Below are positions 44,765 to 54,292 of a DNA stretch of 64,000 nucleotides, one piece after another. Made by a program: the position numbers and the translations under genes. Position 1 is the first letter of the stretch. Every line of letters begins with the position of its first letter. The DNA is from Paenibacillus endoradicis (lineage in GTDB: Bacteria > Bacillota > Bacilli > Paenibacillales > Paenibacillaceae). The DNA lies in assembly GCF_024721975.1 (NCBI RefSeq), contig NZ_JANQBB010000006.1, positions 62,001 through 126,000 of the forward strand. The letters are read 5' to 3'. The notes under the pieces are model-generated. The model was not told where the DNA came from. It searched no databases and saw only the letters and a program-made list of their open reading frames with translations.

Positions 44765-46592
44765 CCTGTAATGCCGTAAGAATAGTAGTTGCAAGCTTTT
44801 CACCAATAGATAGGGGCTTAAAGTCTTCGACTTGAGCCTCTTTTATTTTTTTAAGTGAGCCAAAATGTTTCAATAACTGCTTACGCCGCTTCTCTCCTAT
44901 ACCAGGAATCGAATCGAGCTTAGATTCTACCATTGACTTCGCTCGTTGTTGACGGTGGAAACTGATTGCAAAGCGATGCACTTCATCCTGAATACGTTGA
45001 AGCAAATAGAACTCTTGACTATCTCTTCCAAGCGGTATTAGTTGCGCTGGATCACCACTCATTAGTTCTGCTGTTCTGTGCTTGTCATCCTTGACTAGTC
45101 CACATACTGGTATAAATAGGCTTAATTCATCCTGTAAGACCTCTATAGCCGCTGAAATCTGCCCCTTACCACCATCTACTACAATTAGATCGGGTAGCTC
45201 TGTACCTTCCTTCAGAGCGCGCTCATAGCGGCGACGAATCACTTCTCGCATCGTTCCGTAATCATCAGACCCATCAATCGTTTTCACATTATATTTACGA
45301 TATTCTCGGCGGTCTGGCTTACCATCACGAAATACAACCATTGCCGATACTGGATTTGTTCCTTGAATGTTCGAGTTATCGAATGCTTCAATTCGATGCA
45401 AATGTTCCATCCCTAACGCATGTCCGAGATTACGTGAAGCAATGATGCTCCGTTCCTCATCTCTTTCAATGAGCTTGAACTTTTCATCCAGTACGTTTTG
45501 CGCATTTTGTACTGCCATCGAGACGATCTCGCTCTTCTGCCCACGCTGAGGAATTAATATTTTCACTTTTAACCATTCATTTAACCATGACGTTATTTCT
45601 TCAGCAACCATGCTACTTCCTTCAACAGGCTGCGGCAGTAAAATTTGTCTAGGTAATGCAGGATTTTCACTATAATACTGCGTGACAAAACTCATAAAGT
45701 CATCATATTCCTCTCCGTAATAAGGGAAAGAAGTTCCGTGACGTTCGATTAATTTACCTTTACGCATATAAAGAATCTGTACACTCATCCAACCTTTATC
45801 TACCGCATAACCAAAAATATCACGGTCGAGTGCATCATTCATCGTAATCTTCTGCTTCTCCATAATTGCATCGATTGCTACCATTTGATCTCGATATTCC
45901 TTAGCACGTTCGAATTCAAGTTTCTCTGCGGCTTCGCCCATTTTGCGTTCCAATTCAAGTCTAACTGAATCTTCACCGCCATTAAGGAAGCGGGTAATTT
46001 CTGCTGTCATCTCATCGTACTTACTTTGATCAATTTCAAATTCACAAGGTGCAATACATTGACCCATATGATAGTAGAGACATACTTTGTCGGGAAGCTT
46101 ATGACATTTGCGTAGTGGATATAGACGGTCAAGTAATTTTTTCGTTTGCTGAGCAGCATAAGCATTAGGATATGGTCCAAAATACTTCGCTTTATCTTTA
46201 TAAACTTTGCGTGTCACTTCAAGCCTTGGATGAGCCTCGTGGGTGATTTTAATATATGGAAAAGTTTTATCATCTTTTAATAGAACATTATATCTTGGAT
46301 TATGTAGCTTTATGAGATTACACTCTAGAATTAGAGCCTCCATATTGCTACCAGTAATAATAAATTCAAAATCAGTAATTTCACTAACCAATTTTTGAGT
46401 TTTCCCATTATGACTACCATTGAAATACGATCGGACACGATTTTTCAAAATCTTCGCTTTACCAACGTAAATAATGACATCCTCATTATTTTTCATAAGG
46501 TAGCAGCCAGGCAAATCAGGAAGTAATGCTAACTTGTTACGTAGATGTTCTTTCACGATAGCTTCATCATAAGGATTCGATGATTGTGTCAC
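44748..46592 (-). CDS. uvrC: UvrABC excinuclease subunit C
   Basis: 614 residues from GTG 46592 (SD GGGAGGTAAT); an in-frame TTG five codons earlier contains that SD. Makes both incisions in nucleotide excision repair. GIY-YIG nuclease at the N-terminus ([20 protein letters not shown]), UvrB-binding helices near 205-240 ([20 protein letters not shown]), the RNase H-like endonuclease in the middle ([31 protein letters not shown]), and a helix-hairpin-helix end ([20 protein letters not shown]). The leader is made of family B repeats. Confidence 0.96.
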   Translation of the reverse strand: MTQSSNPYDEAIVKEHLRNKLALLPDLPGCYLMKNNEDVIIYVGKAKILKNRVRSYFNGSHNGKTQKLVSEITDFEFIITGSNMEALILECNLIKLHNPRYNVLLKDDKTFPYIKITHEAHPRLEVTRKVYKDKAKYFGPYPNAYAAQQTKKLLDRLYPLRKCHKLPDKVCLYYHMGQCIAPCEFEIDQSKYDEMTAEITRFLNGGEDSVRLELERKMGEAAEKLEFERAKEYRDQMVAIDAIMEKQKITMNDALDRDIFGYAVDKGWMSVQILYMRKGKLIERHGTSFPYYGEEYDDFMSFVTQYYSENPALPRQILLPQPVEGSSMVAEEITSWLNEWLKVKILIPQRGQKSEIVSMAVQNAQNVLDEKFKLIERDEERSIIASRNLGHALGMEHLHRIEAFDNSNIQGTNPVSAMVVFRDGKPDRREYRKYNVKTIDGSDDYGTMREVIRRRYERALKEGTELPDLIVVDGGKGQISAAIEVLQDELSLFIPVCGLVKDDKHRTAELMSGDPAQLIPLGRDSQEFYLLQRIQDEVHRFAISFHRQQRAKSMVESKLDSIPGIGEKRRKQLLKHFGSLKKIKEAQVEDFKPLSIGEKLATTILTALQEDTQD

Positions 46593-46609
46593 TATATTAC
46601 CTCCCAAAA

Positions 46610-46745
46610 CTTTTCATATCTTCTTGAATTACAATTTTGCAATGAAAAGTTACTTCGTAAGCATTAACCTAACTCTTCATATCTTCTTGAATTACATCTG
46701 TACATGAAAAGTTACTTCGAAAGCGTAATCTTAACTTTTCATGTA
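46610..46745 (-). repeat. Family B repeat, two copies plus a partial in the uvrC leader
   Basis: AACTTTTCATATCTTCTTGA (46612) and a second copy with one change (AACTCTTCAT, about 46673), each with a partner ATGAAAAGTTACTTCG; a third start AACTTTTCATG lies near 46733. In gene sense the last arm TATGAAAAGTTTTGGGAGG leads into the uvrC SD. Confidence 0.8.
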
Positions 46746-46936
46746 CTATTTTTGTTATAATTGAAAGCATAAGTGCCTATATCTATAGGATGCTATTATT
46801 GTAGCATATTTGTTCGTATTCATCCTTTTCAATTGAACGTCTCTGTACTTAAATTCTATTGTTACGTTCACATTTGCTTTCCATTCAATCAAAAAACTAC
46901 ATAACTTATAAAAAGTTTGGACAAAAGGATATTCTC

Positions 46937-46966
46937 TTTACAATTTAGCGAAATATTGGTTATACT
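46937..46966 (+). promoter_or_regulatory. Likely promoter of the YqzM-like gene
   Basis: TTTACA (46937-46942), 18-bp spacer, TATACT (46961-46966), about 37 bp before the start codon at 47003. Confidence 0.5.
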
Positions 46967-47002
46967 ATGTACAGCAATAGGTCTGTCAAGGAGGACTGCA
47001 CG

Positions 47003-47149
47003 ATGGAAAATGTACGCGATCCACGTCAGCATATTAACGAAGAACCACGTGACGATCTTAAAGATGTTATGGTTGGCTTCGGTGGCATGCTTGGCTTCAT
47101 GGTCGTTGTGTTCGCAGCTGCAGTTATTGTGAAATTCTTAATTTCATAA
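47003..47149 (+). CDS. YqzM-like small membrane protein
   Basis: 48 residues: a charged N-terminal half (MENVRDPRQHINEEPRDDL) and one membrane helix (about 25-46, GFGGMLGFMVVVFAAAVIVK). The layout DxxxGFGxxxGFMxxxFxxAxVxKF recalls the YqzM family of tiny Bacillales membrane proteins, whose role is not established. Excellent SD AAGGAGGACTGC, own promoter and own terminator, so a genuine gene. Confidence 0.75.
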   Translation: MENVRDPRQHINEEPRDDLKDVMVGFGGMLGFMVVVFAAAVIVKFLIS

Positions 47150-47168
47150 TAAGCAGACAGAATGCAAC

Positions 47169-47216
47169 AAAAGACCGAGTAACTCTTATCTTTGAATAAG
47201 AGTCACTCGGTCTTTT
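47169..47216. terminator. Bidirectional terminator between yqzM-like gene and yezD
   Basis: AAAAGACCGAGTAACTCTTAT pairs (one mismatch) with ATAAGAGTCACTCGGTCTTTT; A and T runs flank both sides, between convergent genes. Confidence 0.85.
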
Positions 47217-47233
47217 CTGTTCTAATACATATA

Positions 47234-47476
47234 TTATTGCGATTTGGAATTTCTAGATTTCTTATCACTATCTTGTTTGTTAGGGAAAGTGACGGTACGA
47301 TCTTCAAAGTTACTTTCTTTATTAGAAGTAAGTTGATATCGAGTTCTTTCAGTTCGATCAATTTGTACGATTTGACCATCATGCACCGTTACAAGTACTT
47401 GACCAAATTGTAATCCATTAATTTGTTCGGCAATACGTGCTTTCCAAACTTCATCAACTTCTAAAGGCTTCGCCAT
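47234..47476 (-). CDS. yezD: YezD/DUF2292-family small protein
   Basis: 80 residues. The core (DEVWKARIAEQINGLQFGQV followed by LVTVHDGQIVQIDRTERTR) matches the YezD (DUF2292) family, small proteins regularly found beside sulfur-assimilation genes in Bacillota; biochemical function unknown. A basic, charged tail of about 25 residues is extra. Start ATG behind AGGAGGGATT, immediately after three family B repeats. It follows the sulfate permease genes and is probably expressed with them. Confidence 0.75.
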   Translation of the reverse strand: MAKPLEVDEVWKARIAEQINGLQFGQVLVTVHDGQIVQIDRTERTRYQLTSNKESNFEDRTVTFPNKQDSDKKSRNSKSQ

Positions 47477-47491
47477 AATAATCCCTCCTAA

Positions 47492-47706
47492 AACTTTTCA
47501 TATCTTCTTGAGTTACATCTGTGCAATGAAAAGTTACTTCGTAAGCATAATCTAAAACTTTTCATATCTTCTTGAGTTACATCTATGCAATGAAAAGTTA
47601 CTTCGTAAGCATAATCTAAAACTTTTCATATCTTCTTGAGTTACATCTATGCAATGAAAAGTTACTTCGTAAGCATGTTCTCAATTTTTCATATCTTCTT
47701 GAGTTG
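47492..47706 (-). repeat. Family B repeat array before yezD (three copies plus a partial, 64-bp period)
   Basis: AACTTTTCATATCTTCTTGA starts at 47492, 47556 and 47620, with a diverged AATTTTTCAT at 47684: exact 64-bp steps. Copies are almost identical. The array fills the whole gap between the cysW stop (47711) and the yezD SD. Confidence 0.9.
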
Positions 47707-47710
47707 CTTG

Positions 47711-48595
47711 CTAGTCTATGCTTTCACGCCTCGACTGAAGCCCTTCTTTCCACTCTACAATTGCCTTCACGATTAATGTGAATATCGCTAGTAACATTAG
47801 CAAAGAAGCAATAGCAAATGCCGCAGAAAATTGATATTCATTGTACAGTATTTCAACATGCAACGGTAAAGTATTGGTTCTGCCACGAATATGTCCTGAT
47901 ACGACTGATACAGCACCAAACTCACCCATTGCTCTCGCATTACAAAGAATAATTCCGTATAACAAACCCCATTTAATATTCGGTAATGTTACGTACCAAA
48001 ATACTTTGAAGCCCTTCGCACCAAGACTAATCGCGGCTTCTTCTTCTCCAATTCCCTGCTGTTGCATAAGCGGAATTATTTCTCTTGCTACAAAAGGAAC
48101 GGTAATGAATAGTGTCGCAATGATAATACCAGGAACGGCAAAGATTATTTTAATATCATGTTCTGCTAACCACGGTCCAAAATATCCTTGCGCTCCAAAC
48201 ATAAGAACGAACACAAGCCCTGCAATGACAGGCGATACGGCAAATGGAAGATCGATCAGCGTTAATAATATTTGCTTACCTCGAAATTTAAACTTAGTAA
48301 TCGCCCAAGCGACGAGTACACCAAACACTGTGTTGAGAGGTACAGCTATTAATGCCGTTATTAGCGTTAACTTCAATGCTGCAAATGCGTCCGAATGGGT
48401 TATCGCATCTATATAGACCGAAAATCCCTTTTGCAACGACTCTACGATAACGAGCGCAAGCGGCAGTACGATCATAATAACGATGAACAATACTGCAATG
48501 CCTATCAAGCTCCAACGTACCCAGGTCGCTTCATTGATATGCTTCTCTCGCACAATTTTGTGGGGGGAGCTGTGGTAGTTTACTACTCCAGCCAT
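47711..48595 (-). CDS. cysW: Sulfate ABC transporter permease CysW
   Basis: 294 residues, six membrane helices, binding-protein-dependent permease. [20 protein letters not shown] and the EAA loop [20 protein letters not shown], followed by [20 protein letters not shown], are typical of CysW. Forms the channel with CysT. In the usual order cysA (ATPase) follows, but here family B repeats and yezD follow instead. Start ATG with AGGAGGGG. Confidence 0.92.
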   Translation of the reverse strand: MAGVVNYHSSPHKIVREKHINEATWVRWSLIGIAVLFIVIMIVLPLALVIVESLQKGFSVYIDAITHSDAFAALKLTLITALIAVPLNTVFGVLVAWAITKFKFRGKQILLTLIDLPFAVSPVIAGLVFVLMFGAQGYFGPWLAEHDIKIIFAVPGIIIATLFITVPFVAREIIPLMQQQGIGEEEAAISLGAKGFKVFWYVTLPNIKWGLLYGIILCNARAMGEFGAVSVVSGHIRGRTNTLPLHVEILYNEYQFSAAFAIASLLMLLAIFTLIVKAIVEWKEGLQSRRESID

Positions 48596-48614
48596 ATTAT
48601 TCCCCTCCTTTATA

Positions 48615-48690
48615 GGATAGGATGTTCCATCAAAACAATTGTGATCACGATGTTCAGCTTCGATGACTAATCGGCTACGAATATGTCATT
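48615..48690. repeat. Family A remnant between cysT and cysW
   Basis: The gap contains ATCGTGATCACAATTGTTTTGA-like sequence (minus strand) and AATGACATATTCGTAGCC, resembling one end and one inner arm of the metI-type units. The centre is missing. Called by eye, weak. Confidence 0.35.
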
Positions 48691-48697
48691 CATTAAC

Positions 48698-49555
48698 TTA
48701 AGAATTTGACGTCATTCTACGGTTCATTCTCCACTGCAATAGATTAATGGCGAATAGTAATATGAATGAAACTGTTAACATAACAGCTGCGATGGCAGTT
48801 GCGCCTGCATAGTCATATTGCTCAAGCTTCGTCATTATTAGTAGAGGTGAAATTTCTGTTTTCAAAGGCATATTGCCACTAATAAATACGACGGAGCCAT
48901 ATTCACCTATTCCTCTAGCAAACGCTAATGTGAAGCCAGTTAATAGCGCCGGGAATAATGTTGGCAATATAATTTGGAAGAAGGTGCGGAGGCGATATGC
49001 ACCAAGCATAACCGCTGCCTCTTCCATATCTTTCTCCAAATCTTCAATAACAGGTTGCACCGTTCTCACGACAAATGGAATACCGATAAACGTTAACGCA
49101 ACAATTATGCCTAGTGGAGCATACGCTACTTTAATGCCAAGTGGCTCTAGAAACGAACCAATCCAGCCATTTTTTGCGTAAATCGCAGTTAAGGCAATCC
49201 CCGCAACTGCTGTTGGTAATGCAAAGGGGATATCAACAAGTGCATCTATAATCTTCTTGCCTGGAAATTGATACCGCACCAATACCCAAGCTACGATTAA
49301 TCCGAAAAAAGTATTAATCAATGCTGCGCATAAAGCCGTAACGAAACTAACACGATAAGAGGCAAGCACGCGTGCATTCGTAACAGCAGCCCAAAACTCC
49401 TCAAAAGTAAGCTCGAACGACTTTAGGAAAATAATAGCCAGTGGGATAAATACAATAATGCTCAAGTAGAACATTGAAATCCCAAGTGTTAGTCTAAAGC
49501 CTGGAATAATCGATCTGGATGTCGAGCGTTTTCGCCTAAGGTTAGCTAATGACAT
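48698..49555 (-). CDS. cysT: Sulfate ABC transporter permease CysT
   Basis: 285 residues, six membrane helices. DIPFALPTAVAGIALTAIYA, the EAA loop MEEAAVMLGAYRLRTFFQII and FARGIGEYGSVVFISGNMP are CysT/CysU hallmarks. Pairs with CysW to import sulfate or thiosulfate delivered by the binding protein encoded 42 bp upstream. Gap to cysW 102 bp. Confidence 0.93.
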   Translation of the reverse strand: MSLANLRRKRSTSRSIIPGFRLTLGISMFYLSIIVFIPLAIIFLKSFELTFEEFWAAVTNARVLASYRVSFVTALCAALINTFFGLIVAWVLVRYQFPGKKIIDALVDIPFALPTAVAGIALTAIYAKNGWIGSFLEPLGIKVAYAPLGIIVALTFIGIPFVVRTVQPVIEDLEKDMEEAAVMLGAYRLRTFFQIILPTLFPALLTGFTLAFARGIGEYGSVVFISGNMPLKTEISPLLIMTKLEQYDYAGATAIAAVMLTVSFILLFAINLLQWRMNRRMTSNS

Positions 49556-49596
49556 ACGTGCTCATACTCCTTTATCAGTCAGATTCACTTTACATA

Positions 49597-50712
49597 TTAG
49601 CTACCCGGCGTATAGATTTTATCGAATACTCCATCATCAGCAAAATGTTTTGATTGCGCTTCTTTCCAGCCACCAAAGTCTTTATCAATTTCTAATAGTT
49701 CTAGCTCAGGGAATTGATCTTTGAACTGTGCTGCTACTTCTGGATCTGTTGGGCGGTAATAGTTATCTCCTGCAATCTTTTGTCCTTCTGGAGTATACAA
49801 GTATTGCAAGTAAGCTTCTGCAACTTCGCGTGTACCACGTTTGTCTACTACTTTATCTACAATTGCAACTGGAGGTTCAGCTAAAATACTTAATGATGGA
49901 TATACGATATCGAATTTATCAGGACCAAGTTCATTAATAGATAAATATGCTTCATTTTCCCATGCCAAAAGTACATCACCGATTTCACGTTCTACAAAAG
50001 TTGTTGTTGAGCCACGAGCCCCTGTATCTAATACCGGCACATGCTTGAACAGCTCTGTTACATATTGAATTGCTGCTTCTTCGCTATTGTTATTTTGTTT
50101 AAGTGCATAACCCCAAGCCGCTAAGTAATTCCAACGAGCTCCACCTGAAGTTTTCGGATTCGGTGTAATAACTTCTACATCATCCTTGATTAGATCATTC
50201 CAATCCAAAATGTTTTTCGGGTTACCTTTGCGAACTAGAAACACGATCGTTGATGTGTAAGGTGAACTATTACGATCAAATTGTGTTTGCCAATCACTTT
50301 CAATTAGTCCTGCGTCTACAATTGCATCGATATCATAGCCAAGTGCCAATGTAACGACATCCGCTTCAAGACCATCAACAACTGCACGACCTTGCTTTCC
50401 AGATCCACCGTGTGATTGTTCAATCGTTACTTCTTGATTATTAGTTTCTAACCAATACTTCGCGAATGCTTCATTGAAATCAACGTATAGCTCACGAGTA
50501 GGGTCATACGATACGTTCAATAATTGTACAGGGTCTTTCTTCTCAACTGTTTGAGTAGTTTCTGGTTTTGCTGTATTGTTAGCAGGTTTCTCTGTCTGTT
50601 TACTTTCCCCATTAGCTGGCTGTGAATTGTTAGCTCCGCACGCTCCAAGCACACTAATTAGCAATGCTAATACGATAATTTTTGATAGATGAGTAATTGA
50701 CTTAATGTTCAT
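49597..50712 (-). CDS. Sulfate-binding lipoprotein
   Basis: 371 residues from ATG 50712 with GGAGGGATTTGTT upstream; in-frame starts further up are unlikely. Signal peptide with lipobox SVLGACGANN, a threonine/lysine-rich linker, then the sulfate-binding fold from about residue 57: LLNVSYDPTRELYVDFNEAF, IEQSHGGSGKQGRAVVDGLEADVVTLALGYD (shown as separate strands), and TPNPKTSGGARWNYLAAWGY. Captures sulfate for CysT/CysW. First gene of the operon. Confidence 0.92.
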   Translation of the reverse strand: MNIKSITHLSKIIVLALLISVLGACGANNSQPANGESKQTEKPANNTAKPETTQTVEKKDPVQLLNVSYDPTRELYVDFNEAFAKYWLETNNQEVTIEQSHGGSGKQGRAVVDGLEADVVTLALGYDIDAIVDAGLIESDWQTQFDRNSSPYTSTIVFLVRKGNPKNILDWNDLIKDDVEVITPNPKTSGGARWNYLAAWGYALKQNNNSEEAAIQYVTELFKHVPVLDTGARGSTTTFVEREIGDVLLAWENEAYLSINELGPDKFDIVYPSLSILAEPPVAIVDKVVDKRGTREVAEAYLQYLYTPEGQKIAGDNYYRPTDPEVAAQFKDQFPELELLEIDKDFGGWKEAQSKHFADDGVFDKIYTPGS

Positions 50713-50946
50713 AACAAATCCCTCCATAATTTCGGGATAGGTAATGTTCATTCCGGTTGTTCCGGTCATTAATTATTATTCCTATCAGTTTAGTTGGTTA
50801 TTAATTGAATATTAACAACGATTCCCATCTTCTGTCAACATATTTTTATTAAAAGTATTAGAACACCTTATAAAGCCTACTTGACCCTAGTAAGTTCCGT
50901 ATAGAATCAATTCGTTAAATGTGTAATTCTTACCCTAATTCTATCG

Positions 50947-50999
50947 AAAAAGGAGCAGCTCCATCGTCAATTTCATGACTTTGGAGCTGCTCCTTTTTT
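50947..50999. terminator. Terminator of the dnaB-dnaI operon
   Basis: AAAAAGGAGCAGCTCCA and TGGAGCTGCTCCTTTTTT form a perfect stem around a 20-nt loop, with A and T runs on both sides. It lies between dnaI and the sulfate operon, all on the minus strand. Confidence 0.85.
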
Positions 51000-51041
51000 G
51001 TTGATATGAAAATTAACGTGATAATTTCAACTAGTATTTTC

Positions 51042-51066
51042 TCTTTGCTTTTTTTGAACTACATCT
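51042..51066. repeat. Family A end fragment at the dnaI stop codon
   Basis: On the minus strand the dnaI stop TAG is followed by ATGTAGTTCAAAAAAAG, the same junction as after the SLC13 transporter gene. Only one arm is present. The operon terminator follows. Confidence 0.45.
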
Positions 51067-52021
51067 ATACTTCTCCACGCTTATTGCTACCTGTTATAAC
51101 CAACTCATCTACATAAGGTGCTACTCGATTCATCAATCGACGACCTTTGTGATGTTCTTCGCCATCTTTATTCGTAAAACTGAAATGACTCTCTAGATTA
51201 TCTAATCGATAATTCGAAGTGTAGAACGTCGGTTTACGATCCATTCTATAATTGAGAATGGCTCCAAGAACATGATCTCGTACCCAAGGATTTAAGTTCT
51301 CTGCACCGATATCATCAAAAACGAGTAAATCCGTTTCTTTCATTAAATCTACTGTTTCTTTCAGCTTCGCAGGTTCATGCATTAATACTTTCAGATCTTC
51401 GACGAAATCTGGCATGTAGACAATAACACCAGAGTAGCCTGACTTGGCTAACTCTTGCAATGCATAACACATTAGATACGTTTTCCCTACACCAAAGTCA
51501 CCAGCAAGAAAAAGTCCTTTATGGGAAAGTCCTTCTGCTTTTGTTCGATCAATATATTTCAACAAAGAACCTACAACTTTTGCTCTTTCTAAATCTTTGC
51601 CTAAAATCTCATCAGCGGAATACTGACGTTTCAAAGCTTTATCATCGATATAGAAACTGCGAATACGATTACGAACCAATTCCTCATGCTGTGATGCTCT
51701 TAGTTTCTTACAACCTACTTTTCTATCAATAAGATGAGTTTCACCATTAATTTCTTCACTTTGCAGCAGTGTATAGTGCCCTTTAAAATCATTTGGACAA
51801 TTATCAAGTCCAGGACAATGACTACAATTACGATACTCGGTAACATACTGATGTACTCGATTCAAATTGACTTTAATGGCATAATCGGTGAGATTCGGAT
51901 ACTTTTCTCTCAAAGCGATCACAAGTGGATCTTGCATAAGTTCCTCTTGTTTCTGCTGAGCTAATCGAAGCATGTCTTGTCCGCTCGGCCAAGCTTTTAG
52001 TAGATCTCCTAGAGATTCCAT
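51065..52021 (-). CDS. dnaI: Primosomal helicase loader DnaI
   Basis: 318 residues from ATG 52021 (SD GAGGTG). Loads the DnaC replicative helicase with DnaB and DnaD. N-terminal zinc-binding domain with CSHCPGLDNCPNDFKGHY and later CKKL; C-terminal AAA+ ATPase with Walker A LFLAGDFGVGKTYLMCYAL, Walker B LLVFDDIGAENLNPW and sensor FYTSNYRLDNLE. Gene order dnaB-dnaI is as in Bacillus. The stop is followed at once by a family A end fragment. Confidence 0.95.
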   Translation of the reverse strand: MESLGDLLKAWPSGQDMLRLAQQKQEELMQDPLVIALREKYPNLTDYAIKVNLNRVHQYVTEYRNCSHCPGLDNCPNDFKGHYTLLQSEEINGETHLIDRKVGCKKLRASQHEELVRNRIRSFYIDDKALKRQYSADEILGKDLERAKVVGSLLKYIDRTKAEGLSHKGLFLAGDFGVGKTYLMCYALQELAKSGYSGVIVYMPDFVEDLKVLMHEPAKLKETVDLMKETDLLVFDDIGAENLNPWVRDHVLGAILNYRMDRKPTFYTSNYRLDNLESHFSFTNKDGEEHHKGRRLMNRVAPYVDELVITGSNKRGEV

Positions 52022-52045
52022 CTTATTCACCTCTTTCTTATCTCA

Positions 52046-53614
52046 TTAAGTTTGCTGATCGAATTTACGAGCTAATTGACGAAGTTCCTCAAGCTCTTCT
52101 GCAGAAATTTGACCATTCGCAACTTGCTCATTACTAATCGTTGGGATGACTGGTTTTTGTCTATTAGTACTTCTACCTCGATTATTTCCGTAACTCGTCG
52201 GACGAGTTGCCGTAGCTTGATTGCTACGTCCATTACTACTGCTTGATTGATAGGAATCTTCTTTACGGCGTACAATATCTTTCTCAAGTTGATCTTGGTC
52301 CCGAACGTATTGTACAGCTTTCTCGTAACTATCGATTCCTTTCATCAACATATTCGACGCAATCGAATCTAGATATGCTTTCGTCACTCTACCAGAATCA
52401 TTCATACCAATGCCGTAATGAATCAATACATTAATAACTGGTGGCGCTAATTTATAATGAAGATCGATACGTTCGAATACATTCAATATCCAGTCTGGAA
52501 CTGAACCTGGGAAATATCTCTTTAAAAATTGAATATGAGGCTCATTGCGCATAAGTGCATTATATTGATTAATATCACAATAATTAGCAAGCAACTTAGG
52601 TACTGGCAAGAAGAATTGCTCGTCCACATCGAATTCTGGTTCATCATCTTGTTCATTCAATTGTTGTTCTTGCGCTTGATCTTCTTGGTACATCGCTGTT
52701 TGAGCAAGCTTTCTGTCACGTTCTTCTTCATGCTTCTTATCTTGACGGAAAAACTGAACAGCTAGACGTTGCAACTGATCAAAATCCAATTCGCCACTAA
52801 TATCAAATACTCCATCCTCATCTAAAAGACGCGAAACTTGAGTTATAGCAAGTTCATACTTATAAGCTACATAATTAATTTGCGCAAGTTGCTCTGGATG
52901 AGTTCTTAATTGTTCAACAAAATAACGATTATTAGAATTTCGTGGGAATCGAATTGATATTTCAGAGTAGGAATAACCTGCTGATGCATTTTGAATAACT
53001 GGTCCAGTGGCTCTTGCAGGTGCAACCTCTAGCAATGCTTGATCGAGCTCATCATCCACAATGTGAGCATTGAGTTTAAATATCTCATAGAAAGGAACTG
53101 ATATATTAATCTTTGTTTCTTGCCCAACAGTTACTTCTTCTGGAAGTGGAGCATACATTTGCTCACGAATATCAATAACGGCATATTTGCCTAATTTATC
53201 ACGTAACAACATCGTTAGATGAATATTTTCGAAAAATTCATTAGGAGGTAATGGGCAAGTAAGCTCATACTCATAAATATAATCCTCTTGCTCCTCTTTC
53301 ATAAATCTTGAGCTCTGCAGTAGACCAATAGCTTCAAGCTTTGAAAGCTGTTCAAGCAAATACGTTCTACTCTTATCATTGAGTGCAAGTCCTAAGCCTA
53401 AAAGCAATCTACGATGAGGCTCTACTGGAGAGTATCCTGTCTTTCCTTCTGGCACGATCATGCATAATTGCTCATATAGCGAAATAGCAAACGCACCTAC
53501 TAATGGTTTATAAATTAATGAAAGCATCCGATAATCTACGGTACTTAATGAGAAATCACGATAACAATAATATTGGTGATGCTCTGTAAATTCAAACAAA
53601 TGCTGGATCCGCAT
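52046..53614 (-). CDS. dnaB: Replication initiation and membrane attachment protein DnaB
   Basis: 522 residues. Bacillota-type DnaB (not the helicase): a helicase-loading co-factor that helps DnaI. N-terminal winged-helix region (about 15-200: DYRMLSLIYKPLVGAFAISLY), a central segment, and a C-terminal DnaB2/DnaD-like domain (about 370-450: LLANYCDINQYNALMRNEPH then PPVINVLIHYGIGMNDSGRV). A Ser/Asn/Arg-rich linker precedes the tail. 24 bp before dnaI, which it is co-transcribed with. Confidence 0.92.
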   Translation of the reverse strand: MRIQHLFEFTEHHQYYCYRDFSLSTVDYRMLSLIYKPLVGAFAISLYEQLCMIVPEGKTGYSPVEPHRRLLLGLGLALNDKSRTYLLEQLSKLEAIGLLQSSRFMKEEQEDYIYEYELTCPLPPNEFFENIHLTMLLRDKLGKYAVIDIREQMYAPLPEEVTVGQETKINISVPFYEIFKLNAHIVDDELDQALLEVAPARATGPVIQNASAGYSYSEISIRFPRNSNNRYFVEQLRTHPEQLAQINYVAYKYELAITQVSRLLDEDGVFDISGELDFDQLQRLAVQFFRQDKKHEEERDRKLAQTAMYQEDQAQEQQLNEQDDEPEFDVDEQFFLPVPKLLANYCDINQYNALMRNEPHIQFLKRYFPGSVPDWILNVFERIDLHYKLAPPVINVLIHYGIGMNDSGRVTKAYLDSIASNMLMKGIDSYEKAVQYVRDQDQLEKDIVRRKEDSYQSSSSNGRSNQATATRPTSYGNNRGRSTNRQKPVIPTISNEQVANGQISAEELEELRQLARKFDQQT

Positions 53615-53786
53615 TAAATCGACTCCATCCCTGACAATCTTCTTTCTATTCTATCATAAAACTACTTCTTTCGTATGTTCGAAAAACTGGGTTATCTATA
53701 TATATTTCTCCAATTAGAAAACTACTTACTTGAGCTTTATATTCACTATTTTTAAGGTCTATCTTCTATCCAGCTTCTATTAAAAA

Positions 53787-53815
53787 CAAAAATCCCTCGA
53801 AATGAGGGATTTTGA
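53787..53815 (-). terminator. Terminator of the yuiB-like gene
   Basis: AAAATCCCTC and GAGGGATTTT form a 10-bp stem with a GAAAT-type loop and T residues on the minus strand, directly after the stop. Confidence 0.8.
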
Positions 53816-54106
53816 TTAGAACATTTTAAATCCGCTTTTGCGAAGGGCTTTCATCGTTGTTCCACTTAATAATGCGCCTGCAATAGCTCCAATAACAGGA
53901 ATGAAGTCGATAACCGTATAATTGCTGATGACATCGATTAGTTTTTCATCATTGCCACCCCAAGGCGCCCATACAGCTAATACGATAATGATTGCAATAA
54001 TAAAATAAGTTGGAAACCATGTCGTTTTCACAAGCATATTAATTACAAAACCAATACCAAATGCCATTACTAGAAAAAGCATAGTCGCTATTATAATTTG
54101 AAGCAC
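53816..54106 (-). CDS. YuiB-like small membrane protein
   Basis: 96 residues with three hydrophobic segments (about 3-25, 30-48, 66-86). Length, opening (LQIIIATMLFLVMAFGIGFV) and neighbourhood (ndh/yumB-like and yumC-like genes within 5 kb, as around yuiB in Bacillus) suggest the YuiB family, function unknown. SD GGAGGACATTCACTG. Own terminator. Confidence 0.6.
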   Translation of the reverse strand: MLQIIIATMLFLVMAFGIGFVINMLVKTTWFPTYFIIAIIIVLAVWAPWGGNDEKLIDVISNYTVIDFIPVIGAIAGALLSGTTMKALRKSGFKMF

Positions 54107-54292
54107 AGTGAATGTCCTCCCTTATGAAATATGTATATTATGTAATATTGCTGTCATAAGTGTAAAGAATGATTGCATGAAAGTCAATTACGACGGTGTA
54201 TTTGTCACAAGTATGCCATTTGCTCCTTTACCATTGATTAGGCTACAATAATACTAGAACATAACTACAATCGAAAAGGAGTACTATATACG

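Noticed and set aside
47492..47706. CRISPR-like regular spacing of the B array
   Set aside because: The whole 64-bp unit is repeated, with no unique spacers, the repeat is not followed by a leader, and no cas gene is present.
50713..50850. CymR-type operator before the sulfate-binding protein
   Set aside because: ATTATTCCTATCAG-like sequence is suggestive, but I could not match a full consensus with confidence.
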